Notes under the pieces: generated by a model
What the model was told of the DNA's origin: nothing
Seen by the model: the letters and a program-made list of their open reading frames with translations, nothing else
Databases searched by the model: none
Origin: Pictodentalium vernedei
Taxonomy: Eukaryota; Mollusca; Scaphopoda; Dentaliida; Dentaliidae
Direction: 5' to 3'
DNA length: 64,000 bases
NCBI GenBank assembly: GCA_031216915.1
Contig: CM062292.1
Location: 6,263,920-6,327,919, forward strand
Position numbers and translations under genes: made by a program
In this document: one piece after another, positions 23,020 to 37,915 of the stretch
Layout of the letters: each line of letters starts with the position of its first letter
Numbering within the stretch: position 1 is the stretch's first letter

Positions 23020-26000
23020 TTGGCGTTTAAGGTCACATACTTATGCACAATAGCTAATTATGACCGTGACAGTTTTGCGGGTGGAGGAAGCCGGAGTACC
23101 CGTAGACAACCACCGAGCAACTACGAGCAGCTTCCAGCTCCCCAACATCGTAACTCCGCACTGCAGCACAGGCAGAGTTAGATTGGTTGAAGACATGCGC
23201 ACCATCAACGTGCAGTACGCCTCAGTACGCGGCGTCATCGTGCCCCCATGTGGACCACTGGGGTTAAGTGCCTTGCCCAAGGATACAACGCGGGAGTCCG
23301 AATCGAGTGGGTGGTCTAACAGGTCGAAAGTTAAAAATCATCACATGCACCTGGGGATTCTTTTCCGACCCCACCCCCTCCCCACCTCCCTGATTCAGTC
23401 GTCATTTCGCGCAATATTTTATTTTTGAGATCTGAACTCACTGCTGTAGGTGTCTCGTGGCCAGGGGCCAATACTATAAAACTTTTACAACTGTATTTTC
23501 TAGAACTGTATTTTCTACTTATGACTTTTAATGGGTTGAAAAGGGCTATTAGCACTTTCAAAGATGTGGCAATTCGCCAGTTGGCAAATTGCCACATCTT
23601 TTAAAATGCTAATGATTCATTTCAGTCAGTTACACTAGTAAGTAGAAAATACAGTTCTAGAAAATACAATTCTAGAATTCTAGAAAATACAATTCTAGAA
23701 AATACAATTGTAAACGTTTTATATTATTGGCTCTTGATCACGATTTGAGAGGACCAGAGGTTACTTTGACTTTAGATGGAAACTCCAAATTGTCCACAAA
23801 ATCTGTGTTCTCGATTACAGTACGGCTCGAATGAATTATTTATTTCTGAAAAATACATATTTCAGTTATATTATATCTCACGTGACCTTCTAGGCTCCTG
23901 ATTGGACGAATGCTGCACTCCTATTTCGTGTAGTTTGCATCCAGGGAACTGACCAGGCACTACACGTTTTCTATTTTTAGCACACTACTATATCAGTTTT
24001 CTTTTCATACTGGGCGAATAAAACTAATCAGGCTAAATTTAAATATCGATTCACAGAGGCACAACATCCACAAAACGACCCGGAAAGAAATCATTGTGGA
24101 AAAATGTATCGCTTGTCCATTGTTGAAGTCACATTTTCCGAGGCGTTCATTTTATTCCTTGAGAAAATGATCCATATCTCGTTTCGAAGAGACTGATCCA
24201 TACCTGCGTACAACATTCGTGAGAACGCGTCCGGATATGAAAAATCGTTTGTTTCGCTGCTCATATTATTTCGCTATTTAATTGTATGTTTTGGGCAGTA
24301 AACGAATAAATAGTGGAATTCATTGGAATCTTCGGAGTTTCGTATCCCGTACTGACCCATACGGTAATGTATATGTGTGACAAATGTGTGGAATTTATCA
24401 AACTGCGTTGTCAAATTTCGAAAATTATAGCTTTCATTCGCGAGTTGCGCGATTCTAAAATACACAGTTCCATTTGGGGGAAATGTTTTGTTTACCCGTG
24501 CCGACCGATTCAAAATTTGTCTTCTGCTCATATCAATAAGCCATGTTTTGGAAGAAGAAAATGTTCTTTGAAAACTAAATGGTATTTTTTTCTATATAAC
24601 ACTGGTTGGTAGGGCTGCTACCTTGGTAATATATTAACAAATTGGACAGATGCTTTTCTTGATGGTTCGATATAATATTATGATTAGTGCATGTCTTGTC
24701 GTTGACTACGCCCATATAGTGCCCAGTGAGGTGGTGTAGTTCCCTCCGCTTCGCGGCGGGAACTACACCACCTCACTGGGCACTATATGGACGTAGTCAA
24801 CTCCAAGCCATCCACTATTCCTTAATTATAATAACTATTAAAGAAACATACCGATACGTCGCCAGTCTGGTTACAATCAAATTCACAGGCTTCTTTGAAC
24901 TGTTCATCAACTACAGGAGAACACGCTGCTGTACACTGTGCTGCTGTGGCTGCCCTCTTTGCGAGTCGTCGTGTACCATCTTCATTTCCTACCCATCGAC
25001 CTGGAACAAAATTAACACCTTTAATAATATGTTTAGCGTAACAAATTTATGTAAATTTAGAGCATACGTGAGTTTGAATGTACACTTTAAAATCAATTGG
25101 GGTCAAAAATAAACCGAATTCAACAGTGTTGAGTGAATGTGAACCCAGTTGATTTGGGTTGATTTTGAAGCCAGCAGATGTAGAGGGTATGTATGTATTT
25201 ATTTATCAAATGTCCTCATGTCCTGTTGTATGTCTGTATACACTGCCACGCGAAAGTCATTGCATTGTAGAAATGTCCATGAGGGGATCAGAGTCGTAGT
25301 TTCGTCCATATGCTGATATCAAAGCATGGGGATGGGTTGGGGGTGGGGGGGGGGGGGGGGCGTGCTGTCAAGTTGTTGATGGTACTTTGGAATCCAAAGT
25401 ACGCCCCGCTAAATCCATTTTCGATGTATATACCTCGCGCGGCCCGCCAAAACAACAATGCCCACTTCCTTTAAATAGTTAATACTACATTTCAAAATTT
25501 TCCCAAATGTGGACCCCCTACTTTCCCAACGACACACCCCCATCGGCCATCGCTGGGCGGTGAGACCGAGCCACCACTCCTTAATTTCGGAATGCGTATA
25601 ATTATCCCAAACTTTGTTTCTTCAAAATTATATGAACTTTACACACATGAATACATTATTTATGATGGTATTATGATGGTTGGATAAAACCGAGATAAAA
25701 TGCCTTACCCAAGGACACAACGCAGATCGTCCCGGGCGGGGATCGCACTCGGGACCTCTGGCATGGAAGTCCAACAGTCTACCACTGAACCACCAAGCTT
25801 CCGAAGTCATCACGAATACTTACAACGCATGGCAATAGGGCGACAACTTTAATATTGTCTCGGCCGGTGAATCTTTGTATGTCCGTCAATGTTCAGGCGT
25901 TTTCTTATGATTATTTTGCAATTTGCGACTTCTGAGTTCTCAACAACCGCAGTGCTAAAACTAGAACAGAGGAACTGTTAAACAAATCTTTGGAGCTTTG

Positions 26001-29000
26001 TTGTTGTGTATGGAAAAAAACCTTCGTCATATTCATGTTATTCCTGCAGGCGTTTTAGTATTAGGAGTAAACTGAACTCGTGTCGGGTTTTGGGCGGACG
26101 GGTCCATTCTAAATATAAACTGTTAACTCAGTTTGAATATAAAATATCGAATACCTCTTCGAATGAGCTGATTTTGGGGACATCCCGTGGATAGCAGTCC
26201 AGTTGATTCGTTGATTGCATTTTCAGCCATACGCAGAGTAAAGAAATAATTATCAGACCAACGACGCACAACTATGATGAGCCCGAGTCCTTTCTGCATT
26301 ATCACCTGTCTGTAAAACGAGGCTTCCAGTATAACGACCTCATCGTCTCCTGCAAAACAAGAAAGCAAAACTATAGGAATATTTGTAAAGTATGTTGGTA
26401 TAATTTAGATGTTTCGATGAACAAGTTGAAATTTCATTTAAGCTCTTTAGATCAACAAATGAGGATGGACAATAAGCGATATAAATTGGGGGTATAAGAT
26501 TTGGGTGCTTAGATGAATGGTGTAACCCCCTACACCCTTGATACCGCTTTTTCGGCCCAGGAACACGATTCGTCATAATTCCATTAACTTGAATTACTAC
26601 TAAGTGAATGTATGTGGTAGGCCAATCAATATTTTCAACGTGCAGCCCCAAGGCTGCACGTTGAACATATTAATTGGTCTACCCCAAATAATGAATACAG
26701 ACACTTCCAACTGCTGTCATTGACCTGACAGGGAACATACCACCAGAGTTCGAAGGGACAAGATGTGATTCATTCTGTTCTAAGATGTGATTCATTCTGT
26801 TCTGAAGACAGAATTCTTGCTGTTCAGAACTTCAGATGAAGAAATGTGAATAAATTTATGCTATTTAATAAAGGGATAAAATATAGGTTGTTTATGTTAA
26901 TAAATCGGAATAAACAATGGGTGATATCACGTAGGCTTGTCTGATAAAACAATGGGATATAGTATAAAGTGATGAACTGAATAAATTTTCTAGCTGTCCG
27001 TCAGGTGTTCATCTGCCACCTCGCGGTGGCTTACCATTCGTCACCTTGTTTTTCTTCATAACTTGCAAAATTAAACGTCCATGTCGCGTGGCCTTCTTAA
27101 AGGTAAAACATTTGAAAAATGAGTTTACTTAAATCGCTAACATTATACATGGGATTTACACTTTAATTAGTTTTTACCTGTTCCTAATATTGTCAAATTT
27201 CCATCAAATGTTGCGGGAAGAGTAAAGTTTTCCGCTGTGTAAGTTCCTAGTGTCTGTGTTCCATCCATTGTCTTGAATACTATTCGTACCTGTAACAAAG
27301 ACGCCACGCCCATTTTAGCTATATATGGAGAACGTCTATGTACGCCAGTATGTGAGTAAGTTTAATGAGATTTATGACATACCTAAACCTCTGCCATTTG
27401 ATAAATTGTTGAAAAGGGCTCTCTGAGCCCTTTCCAACAATTAATCAGATGATAGGTTATATCTGCGCGTACCAGAACGTACAGATAATCATCGTAAAAT
27501 AGATGACAATAGTCGCGTTCGGCGGCGTAAGTGTTAAGTAGCTGACGTCTCTTGCGGGCCTTACAATTATGGATTATAGGGCCGGCCCGAGGGGAGTCTG
27601 GGATCAGTCTACTCCTCCTCAAAATGCCCCCCCCCCCCCCCCACAAACACACCAACCAGCTATGCAACTGGGCGGCGATAAAATTTTATTTGATAAGATT
27701 TGTCGACCGGCACTTTTAAGTTTGCGCTGTGATTATTTTGCAGATTTCGCCACATCGCAAGTGGTAAATTACGTTTTGAAAATTGGGATGTATAAATTGC
27801 AAACGCTTCTAAGAATACCCACTAGAAGTAAGTTACGGGGTAAACGTAGATGTTTTAGGCGTTTTCCGAGCTATACATAAGGGTGTTTATTACCCGGTCG
27901 AGAAGTCTCGCTTGTGGATATATATAGACGAGTCCGAAGGACGAGTCGATATATGACCACCGAGACGAGGTCGAGACATCAAGACACCCCTCATACGCCC
28001 GAAATAATCACCTTGTCTTACACTCTGTACACGAATATGTGAATGGCCAATCTTTTTTTCTAATTCTCATTCAGTCTCCACCCATCTCTCCACATTAATC
28101 TGGACAATTAGGCCTTTGATCAATACAAATAGATGATGACACTTCCAAATAAACATTGTTTAAATAGGATACATTTTCCATGTTTTAGCCCCCCCCCCCC
28201 CCCCTCCAAAAAAAAAAACAAAAAAAAAACAGTGCGAGGAGCTCGACCCAATGCATGGCCGACAATTTCCGTCATTGGAAGCGATTTAAAGGAAAGTTAG
28301 CTCCCCTTATTTTATTCAGGTGTGATTTGGTGGGAATTTCACATAACAATTAAAATTTCGAAGTGATAGAGAAGCAGTTTCATCAAAGTGCCCATCACTG
28401 TACAAACTTTCGGCATTTTCCTGTATAATAGTATAAAGATACAGAAGCTGGATTATTACATTTTTGTCTAATCAGATTGAGCGTTTGGGTACTATTCTTT
28501 GATTGAACCCATTTGAAAATAAGAAAACGGCGCTTTCACCATCTTTTGAAATTCTGTAACCTACAGTTAAAACTAGAAGTCCTGTCACGAATAGTGCGCT
28601 TATCTAGGCTTAATTGCGCGTTGGAATTGCGCGCAATTGCCATATCGAATGGCATCCAAAGCACGGCAGGTTCTCTTGGTTACTCATAGCAAACACATGC
28701 AATGTTTCTGCCAATGGACCTCCGGGTTACCCGGAGGTCCATTGGCTGAAACATTGCTTGTGCACAGGCCATATGTACATAATTTGATAGCTTTACTTGG
28801 GCCTTAACGCGTACATTAACGCGCATATCAACGTGCTTTTTGTGTGCTTTTCATGACAGGACTTCTAGTTTTAACTGTATTTTCCTTTATTATATCAACA
28901 TATGTCAATATCATACAGCCATTATCCTTTACAATAATATAAAAGCCGAGGACTATTTTTCCATTGAAGATTAAAAAAACTTGTAAATTACTATAAAAAC

Positions 29001-32000
29001 AAATTCGCTAAACAAAGAACTAAGGTGAATGGTTACTACGTTTCTTCTTATTAGCGTCCCATAAAAAGCAAAGTTTCATTTTGTTCCGAGATCTGTGTGT
29101 TGCGTTCGTTTCTTAAAGTAAAAAAAAAAAGAAAACCAGGTGTTTTCTCAATAATTGCATGCTTCTTAATTGGACCTTCCACGCCAGTCCAGGGATGGCT
29201 ACTGTTGATGGAACTTCTGTTTCAGCTGAGCGTGAAACAATTGATTTCGTAGTGAGCTTGACTTTAATTAGTCCTACCCAAAACAATGATCTCAACGTGT
29301 GCACACGATGAAGTATTTGATTACTTTTGTCATCAAATGCAGCTTCAAAAATCGTCCTTCCTTAATTCTCACTTCCGTGACTCTTGCTATTCTCAATAGT
29401 GATTTGTATTCACACTTATGGTTGCTACTTGTATTTGAGAATACACATGTTTCTTGCAGGCTAAAAGACTCGATTGATTTGAAAAGACAAGAATCATGTG
29501 TTAAAGTAAATTTTAAACTATAAAATAATTTTACTTACACTCTTAAGGTTTGTTGCACCATTCGACGCTACAATCTTGTTTTCGCCATGAATACTAAATA
29601 CTGTGTTGCTAAGATACTCTTGCATACCCGGCGCTGAGCAAGTTTGCAGGTATTCTGACCAGCACACTCTTAAATGTGGGTCGCCGTAGACACCAACGGT
29701 GCAACGTTTTTCGGCAGTGAAGTCCTAAAATAAAGGAATAAGTGTCTGTTTTTAAAGACGTCTAAAATGTAAACTGATTATTTGAAGGAAAACTCGTCCT
29801 TACTCTAAAGTAAACGAATTCTTATGTCATGAAATACGCTTATAAATATTCACTGACATGGATGAAGTTTTATTACACGCCTGTTCTACAGTAAAAACTG
29901 GAAGTCCTGTCATGAAATGCGCACAAATAGCACGTTGGTCTGCGCGTTAATTTACGCGTTATGACCATAGTAAGGCTAGCAAATTCTGTTCATATGCCCT
30001 GCGCACAAGCAATGTTTCAGCCAATGGACCTCCGGGTAACCCGGAGGTCCATTGGCAGAAACATTGCCTGTGTTTGCTATGAGTAACCAGGAGAACCTGC
30101 CGTGCTTTGGATGCCATTCGATATGGCAATTGCGCGCAATTCCTACGCGCAATTAAGCCTAGATAAGCGTACAATTCATGACAGGACTTCTACTTTTAAC
30201 TGTATGTAATCCCCATCTACAGCAACACTAAACGGAAAATGAAAATCTGTTCCGCACATATGTGCGGAACGATAATCGTTACAGACTATTCCTAAATAGA
30301 AACGAAATTTCACTGGAATTTTCTACAAATAGTGCAACGCAATTACAATTTGAATCGCTAGCGATAGCTGAATATCGTCCGCTGAATTCCAATGTGTTCT
30401 ATGTGCCAGTAGGCACATAGAACACACTGAAACTCAAGGGACGAAATAGTAACACGGGTTCCCTACGCAAATTTGGTTGGCAATAAAATGTGTTCTTAAA
30501 GTATCAAAAGAAAACCAGGGTTGCTACTTGTATTTGTTCATTTTATTGATAGTTGTCAAATGAATTGCTGAGTGTCCTTCTAATAATTTTTATTATAGAC
30601 GTGAAGGCGTGTAATAAATATAGAATCACACACACGTGTGAATGGGTTAATCGATATGGCACTTGTGCCATCGCGGAAGGATAAAATTATCCTTCCGCGC
30701 TGGAACTCGTGATATATCGATTAACCCATTTACACGCGAGTGTCATTCTGTGTATATTTGCTACTGACTGTTGTGCACGGGCGCCGGACGTGGATGGGGT
30801 GTAGCTGCCCGATTGTTCTTATGGCTGCATGTTGAAAATATTGATTGGTCTATTCTCACATTCACTCTTATATTATTTAATTATTTATTGGTGTTTAATG
30901 TCACATATTTCTACACAATGGCTAACCATGACCTCGACAGTTTCAAGGGTGGATGAAGCCGAAGTACCCGGGGAGAATCATCAATCAACGGCGAGCAACT
31001 GACACCTCCCCAACATACTAACTACATACAAGCAGGGTTAGCATTGGTTGAAGAGAGATGCATCATCGACGTGCAGTACGCCTCAGTACACAACGTCACC
31101 GTGCCCCTACGTGGGCAATGGGAGTGGAGTGTCATGCGCAAGGACACAACGCGGTTGCCGCGTGTAGTATTCGAAGCGAGGACCTCACGGCTTGCAGCCT
31201 GCACCTCCACCTACTGAGCCACTGAGCTCCCTTAACGCTCATATTAATATTAGGTATTTAGCAATACGTGAATAGGCGTTGGTAAGGAATATACTAGGAA
31301 ACAGATTATATTAATGTTGGGTGTTTAGCAACACGTAAACAGACATGACACACTCAAAGTCTTGGGGTTTTTGTTTAAAATAGAGAGAAGGGACCAGAAA
31401 CACCGAGACTCACTTAAAGACAGAAAAACGGAAATAGGTTGTGACAGAAAAAACACCCCAGAAAGAAGAAAAATTAGAAAAAACGTGACGGGTTGTTGCA
31501 ACATTAACTAAAGATATGTTTTTTTCAGTTTCAGGGAAACTCAAATGTGTGGTTATTACTATAAAATTTTTCAAGTTTTCAAATTCTTCCCTACCCACAC
31601 CCAGGAAACCGACAATAATAATAAAAAAAAAAGTTAATACTAAAAAGTATTTGTTCCATGGTAGTAGAGACCCGACAAGAGTACAATTACGGGTTGTAAA
31701 TTTACTTTAGTTCCAATACGTACAGTACGTGGAGAGTCTTTTATCACTAAATCACCCGCAGAGTGGTGATTCCACCCGAGTAATAATTGCAAATCTGTTG
31801 CAAAGCATAACCAGCACCAGCAAAGTTTCAGCCAATGGACCTCCGGGTTAAACCCGGAGGTCCATTGGTTGAAACATTGCTTGTGTTTTTTGTCGATATG
31901 TACAACATTTGAAAGTTATAGCTTGGGTGATAACTCCACTCCGCGGGTGATTTAGTTACAATCCACTCACCACGTACTGTACACAAAAAGTGTCTCTTGT

Positions 32001-35000
32001 TTTAGAATTTATCCATCTGTATTTAACAATTCATTATATGAAATTTTGCTGAAAGATGCCCGACGGAAATCTGTGCGCTCGCAATAACAACAAAATCTAT
32101 TAAAAATAACAAAGGATAGAACACAAGCTCCACAATAGCTAGATAGAACCCCTAGCAGCCGTGAGTATACAGTATTATCCAAAGCAACATATTTTACCCT
32201 TTGAACCCTGGTGGTATCTTCCACACCAGTTCAGCGTCATCAAATGGCCGAGTCCATATTCATTAATTCGAGGAAGACCAATTCAATATTTTCAACGTGA
32301 AGCCTCAAGTCTTCATTAGTCGACCACTCAAATTCACCGACCACTTATCTACTTGTGAATTCATGTCGTATCTGGATCCTAGGCCGGAAGAGAGACCTTC
32401 AAGGTTCAAATGACATCCACATAGACAAGTCACTCTCATAGGTGAGTTGGACTAGTTCTCGAAATAATGCTATCCTATGGGGAAAATCAACGTAATTCCC
32501 AAAGGCAGTGAGTGGATAGAAAGAGACAGGCTGAACAACTATATCAAACACTTGATGTAACAAATCTTTGTGACTTTAAAACACTTTGAATCGGAGAAGG
32601 TGCTTTACCGAAACCAGGAACATCAAATGTCATAATTTTATTAACAAGGATGGCTCCTAAGTGAATGTTTGAGGGGTAGAGTAATTAATATTTTCAACCT
32701 GCAGCCCAAATGCTGCAGGTTGAAAATATTAATTAGTCCATCCCAAATAATGAATAATGAATCTTCCAATTGCTTCCATTGAACTGACATGGAAGATACC
32801 ACCAGGGTGAAAAGGGTTAAATAGTAATGGTGCTAAATTATCCTGCCTTAAATTTGCACTGCATTAATTTTTTTAATTATTCAAACAACTAATTTAGCGC
32901 AAATCTTGTTTACGCACAATCTGTGATGACTATGGTCTTCATCTTTTGCCTAATACCATAGGAGACGTAACTTGCCAAAAAATACCCCCCCAAACAACCC
33001 CCCCCCCCCCAAAAAAAAATAAGAAAAAAGAAAAAAGGTAGTTCTTAAAATTGTCATTCCATGCCTCGAAACATAGTTGTTGTTTTTTTCATTGTCGAAT
33101 GCTTTTCGTGTATGGGTAAAGAAATATTGCTCGTCCTTCTTGAATTGTCCACGCAATGTGAGATTCTTATTTGCGATGAATCTCCGATGTGCGGATGTTT
33201 TTGTGGTAAAACATCCCCCATGTAGTGTAGATCTTTATACACATATTAGGAATAAAATATAATTTGGTTTAAGTACTTACATAGTTAGGAGCATCGTCAA
33301 TGTTTATTAAACTTATATCAAAGATTGAAGGTAACTGAAATCTTGCAATATGCATTAGTACTGTTCTTGATTTTTCATTACACGTTGATGCTAAGATGAC
33401 AGCTCTCTTACAACGCAATGTGCTCTCCGCCATCCTGGAATAAGAAAGTAACCTCAGTAAATGTCTTATTAAACGGTCTTGATATACATCTACCCCCAGA
33501 TAGCTCCAAAATGTAGTCATTGATATACATCTACCCCCAGATAGCTCCAAAATGTAGTCAAAGTGTACTCGTTAATTAATGCTTGCCTGAAAACCTTTTC
33601 GAAATTCATATTATGCCTGCCGCAAAAGAGGCTACAATTTTACAGACGCGATATACAAACAAAGTTTAATTTGGAGCTTCCGGAATTGCAAAAGATATTA
33701 ATACAAGATGGATACTAATTTCAAGATGTTTTAATGTGTTGTTGATATAATTGTTTTGTTTGATCACATTTCACTTGTTTTTGAGATACACACCTTCATA
33801 TTTTAAATACGCTATTACAGCAGGCCTCAGTGGTTAGAGTATTAAATTTTAAAACCGATTTTTAGCCCGTGACGTCGTGTTTGATCTGATCGCTCTGGTC
33901 TCATCAGTTTCCTCGAATATGGTGATCGAGATCACTGACTGTAACAGTCCGTCATCTGAGTGCTAAAATGTTCTATGTCCCCTATGGGAGTACTCTGTCC
34001 CCTATGGGAGTACTCTGTCCCCTATGGGAGTAGTCTGTCTCTTGTGGAGCATAGGACATTCTAGCACTCAGGCACGAGTGCCAGGGTAGAATGATAGAAA
34101 GAGAAGCTGCGCATCCGGTTGTATCCTTTCGCGCTGGCACTTGTGTTGTATTGACGAACGCATTCACACATCGTGACGTTCTGTGTTTATTACACGCCTC
34201 TATGACATAGAGTCTATTAATTTAAAAATTCAAACACCACACACAGAACATTTCAAACTTTAAAAGTCTTTGTTATTTGTTGATCGTCTGCTTGAAATAA
34301 AAACAAAAACAAAACACAGGTATGATTGGTAATCACGTGTCACAGATCAATAAGTTAACCCTTTACCCAATGCAGACGATATCAAAATTTATTATTTTAA
34401 ATATCATTTTTTTAAATTTTTCAAAAAATTTCAACAAAACCATATCATGTGACCCCCTCGTTGGAACGAGCTCGACGAGCTCGTTCCAACGAGGGGTCAC
34501 ATGATATGGTTTTGTTGAAATTTTTTGAAAAATAATATTTTGTCAACTGCTGAATTTGCATATTACGCGGGCGGATGCGGGCGATTCGTTGGGTAAAGGG
34601 TTAACAGAGAAATACAAAGGAACATTGTGATGAAATAGGTTATTTCTTTACGTATTGTTTAATCCTTTACCCAACGAATTGGCCGCATCCGCCCGCGTAA
34701 TATGTAAATTCAGCAATTGAAAAAATAACATTTTTCAAAAGAGTTTCAACGAAACCATATCATGTGACCCCTCGTTGGGGTCACATGATATGGTTTTGTT
34801 GAACTTTTTTGAAAAAAATTAAAACATGACATTTAAAATAATAAATTTTGATATCGTCTGCGTTGGGTAAAGGGTTACGAAATTATCAGCAGTTATCTGA
34901 GAGATATTCGTTTCAAAGTCAGAACGTTACACAATCATTCATGTTTTATAAAATAGGTTTAAGATCGTTAATTTTGGTAAATTTGAACAAAAACATTTTT

Positions 35001-37855
35001 CACTTGACATCAGATGTATCGGATGTCACTGCAGCTTCTGAATTGATCTTGGTCAGAATACGACGTTTCGGTTGGCCGATTACGATGTTGGGCGGAGTTT
35101 ATTTCTTTTGATGGATTCATGACGTAGGTGGACAACTAGCCCGACAACGATAATCCGCATAGAACACGAGTTCCGTATGCGGTGAAATTGGAGGAAAAAT
35201 AATAGACGTGTATTAATCTGGTCACACAACACACCACTCATTCCCAGTCTTTCCTCTATTCTACCACGGTTTACAGTCATTCTCACTTATCGAAAAGGAA
35301 TCCACCTGACCTTGACTAAACAGAACAACAGAATGAGAATGTTACCTGTCGAAGTAAGGTTTGAGTCCAATGTATTGTAGATACATCTCAATGTCTCCAT
35401 ATCTCAACTCATTTTCCAATTGTCTTGAGCAGGACTGGAACTGGAGTTTTTCAGACGCAGTAAGACATGTCGTGTTTACTTCTGAATCGTCTATTGCTGA
35501 AAAAATAATACAAAAAAATGTCTAGACTTGTTTGTCGTGATCCTATGTGATCTGGATGATTTGGTCTCATCAATAATTATATTATATTATAAATATATTA
35601 TATTATATTATATTTTATATTATATTATCTGATATTATACTGACGCCATCGCTCACAAGATTCCAAACAATTTGATATAAAGATTGTTTTTCTCTAAAAC
35701 TCGATATTCGAGGACTGCGCGTTCATTTCATACTGTATGCACAATATATATATTGCCTTATATTGTTATTGGCCTTATTTGCTATCTACCATGTAGGAAG
35801 CCTGACCGGACAATCATTCACATGAAAACGTTGATAAACAAAGAATGCAGCTAGTTGTAGTGTAAATACTGTCAGCAAAACATGGCATTAATAAATTATC
35901 ATCACATTTTAAATGCAATGATTCTCAGGTATCAGGTATGGTAATAATATTTATCTAACAATTATATAGATTTTGGCTTGAAAGACCCCGAGAACGGTAC
36001 GTATCACATAATGTGTTCCGATTCCGTATCATATAGACGACTCATTCTGATTCCGTATCATATAGATTCAACCTCCGGTAAACACCGCGCTATGACATAT
36101 AATATCATTATATGCATTATTATATGCATTGCTATGACATATAATATCATTATATGCATTATTATATGCATTATTATTACGCACTAAAATATGTAATTCA
36201 AAATTGTGACCAATTACAACCCAATTTAAACGGAAAAACGGGCTTTATGTAACGGGATTGTAAGATAAATGTATTATCATGATCAAATGCATGTCCTGTA
36301 ATTTGTATCAGATTCTCTGTCGTGTTTACAATCGGATCACAACTCGCCCTGACGGGCTCGTTGCGATCTGATTGTAAACAAGACTTCGCATCTGGTACAA
36401 ATTACAGGACATGTACATGGCCATAATAATGTCTATTTAACATGTCATCAAACGCTTCTTTCTGTTATTAGCTCTAATCATTAAAAATGGTAATGTATGC
36501 GCCGGAGAAGAATCGTAGATTCAGACTCGGGGAATGATAAACACTTGTTGTCTGTGACAATAGTTGAAGTTTATTTGAAAATTATTGGCTGAAATTTGTG
36601 TTATTAAATACTTCGCAATCTGTTCCTTGGCGGGGACTATTTCCTGACGCGGTCAAATAACACATCTTAATATGGCTTTTGGATCATATAATACATAGAA
36701 TCTTCTGTATGATTTTTGGATCATATAATACATAGAATCTTCTGTAGGACTTTTGGACCATATAATACATAGAATCTTCTGTAGGGCTTTTGGATCATAT
36801 AATACATATAATCTTCTGTATGATTTTTGGATCATATAATACATAGAATCTTCTGTAGGGCTTTTGGATCATATAATACATAGACTCTTCTGTATGACTT
36901 TTGGATCATATAATACATAGACTCTTCTGTATGGCTTTTGGATCATATAATACATAGAATCTTCTGTGGGGTTTTTGGATCATATAATACATAGAATCTT
37001 CTGCAGGGCTTTTGGATCATATAATACATAGACTCTTCTGTATGGCTTTTGGATCATATAATACATAGACTCTTCTGTATGGCTGTTGGATCATATAATA
37101 CCTAGAATCTTCTGTGGGTTTTTTGGATCATATAATACATAGAATCTTCTGCAGGGCTTTTGGATCATATAATACATAAAATCTTCTGTAGGGTTTTTGG
37201 ATCATATAATACATAGAATCTTCTGTAGGGCTTTTGGATCATATAATACATAGAATCTTCTGTAGGGCTTTTCGATCATATAATACATAGAATCTTCTGT
37301 AGGGCTTTTGGATCATATAATACATATAATCTTCTGTATGGTTTTTGGATCATATAATACATATAATCTTCTGTATGGTTTTTGGATCATGTAATACATA
37401 TAATCTTCTGTATGGTTTTTGGATCATATAATACATAGAATCTTCAACTCGTCCCTAGTTTGTATCGATATTTACAAAACTCGTCCAATAAATTAAGTCT
37501 GCACCGAGCTCAAGCACGAGCTCAAGCACACGGTCAAGACTAATTTACTGAACTCGTTTTCTAAATGTCAATTTACAGTACAGTCGGCGTGGATTGGTCG
37601 TAATCCACGCGTGGGTAGTTATGTCCACGCATCTGTTTTCTAGGTAGTAAAAATCATCATTAGCAAAATTTTAATTAATGAAGCACCGGGTTGTACCGGT
37701 GATTATTCCTGTAATTAGTGTTTGGAATCTAATATTATTGCGTCCGTGGAAATATTGCCCACGCGTGGAAAGTGACCAGTCCACAGCCACTGTACTGTAA
37801 ACTGGGGACTCGTTGGAGATCCTCAACAAAACAACGGCAATTATCTTTATCGTCG

Positions 37856-37915
<60 letters not shown>

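Noticed and set aside
36663..37446. CRISPR array
   Set aside because: Units are contiguous and near identical, with no unique spacers; it is a minisatellite. The same applies to the 58-bp, 60-bp and 37-bp arrays.
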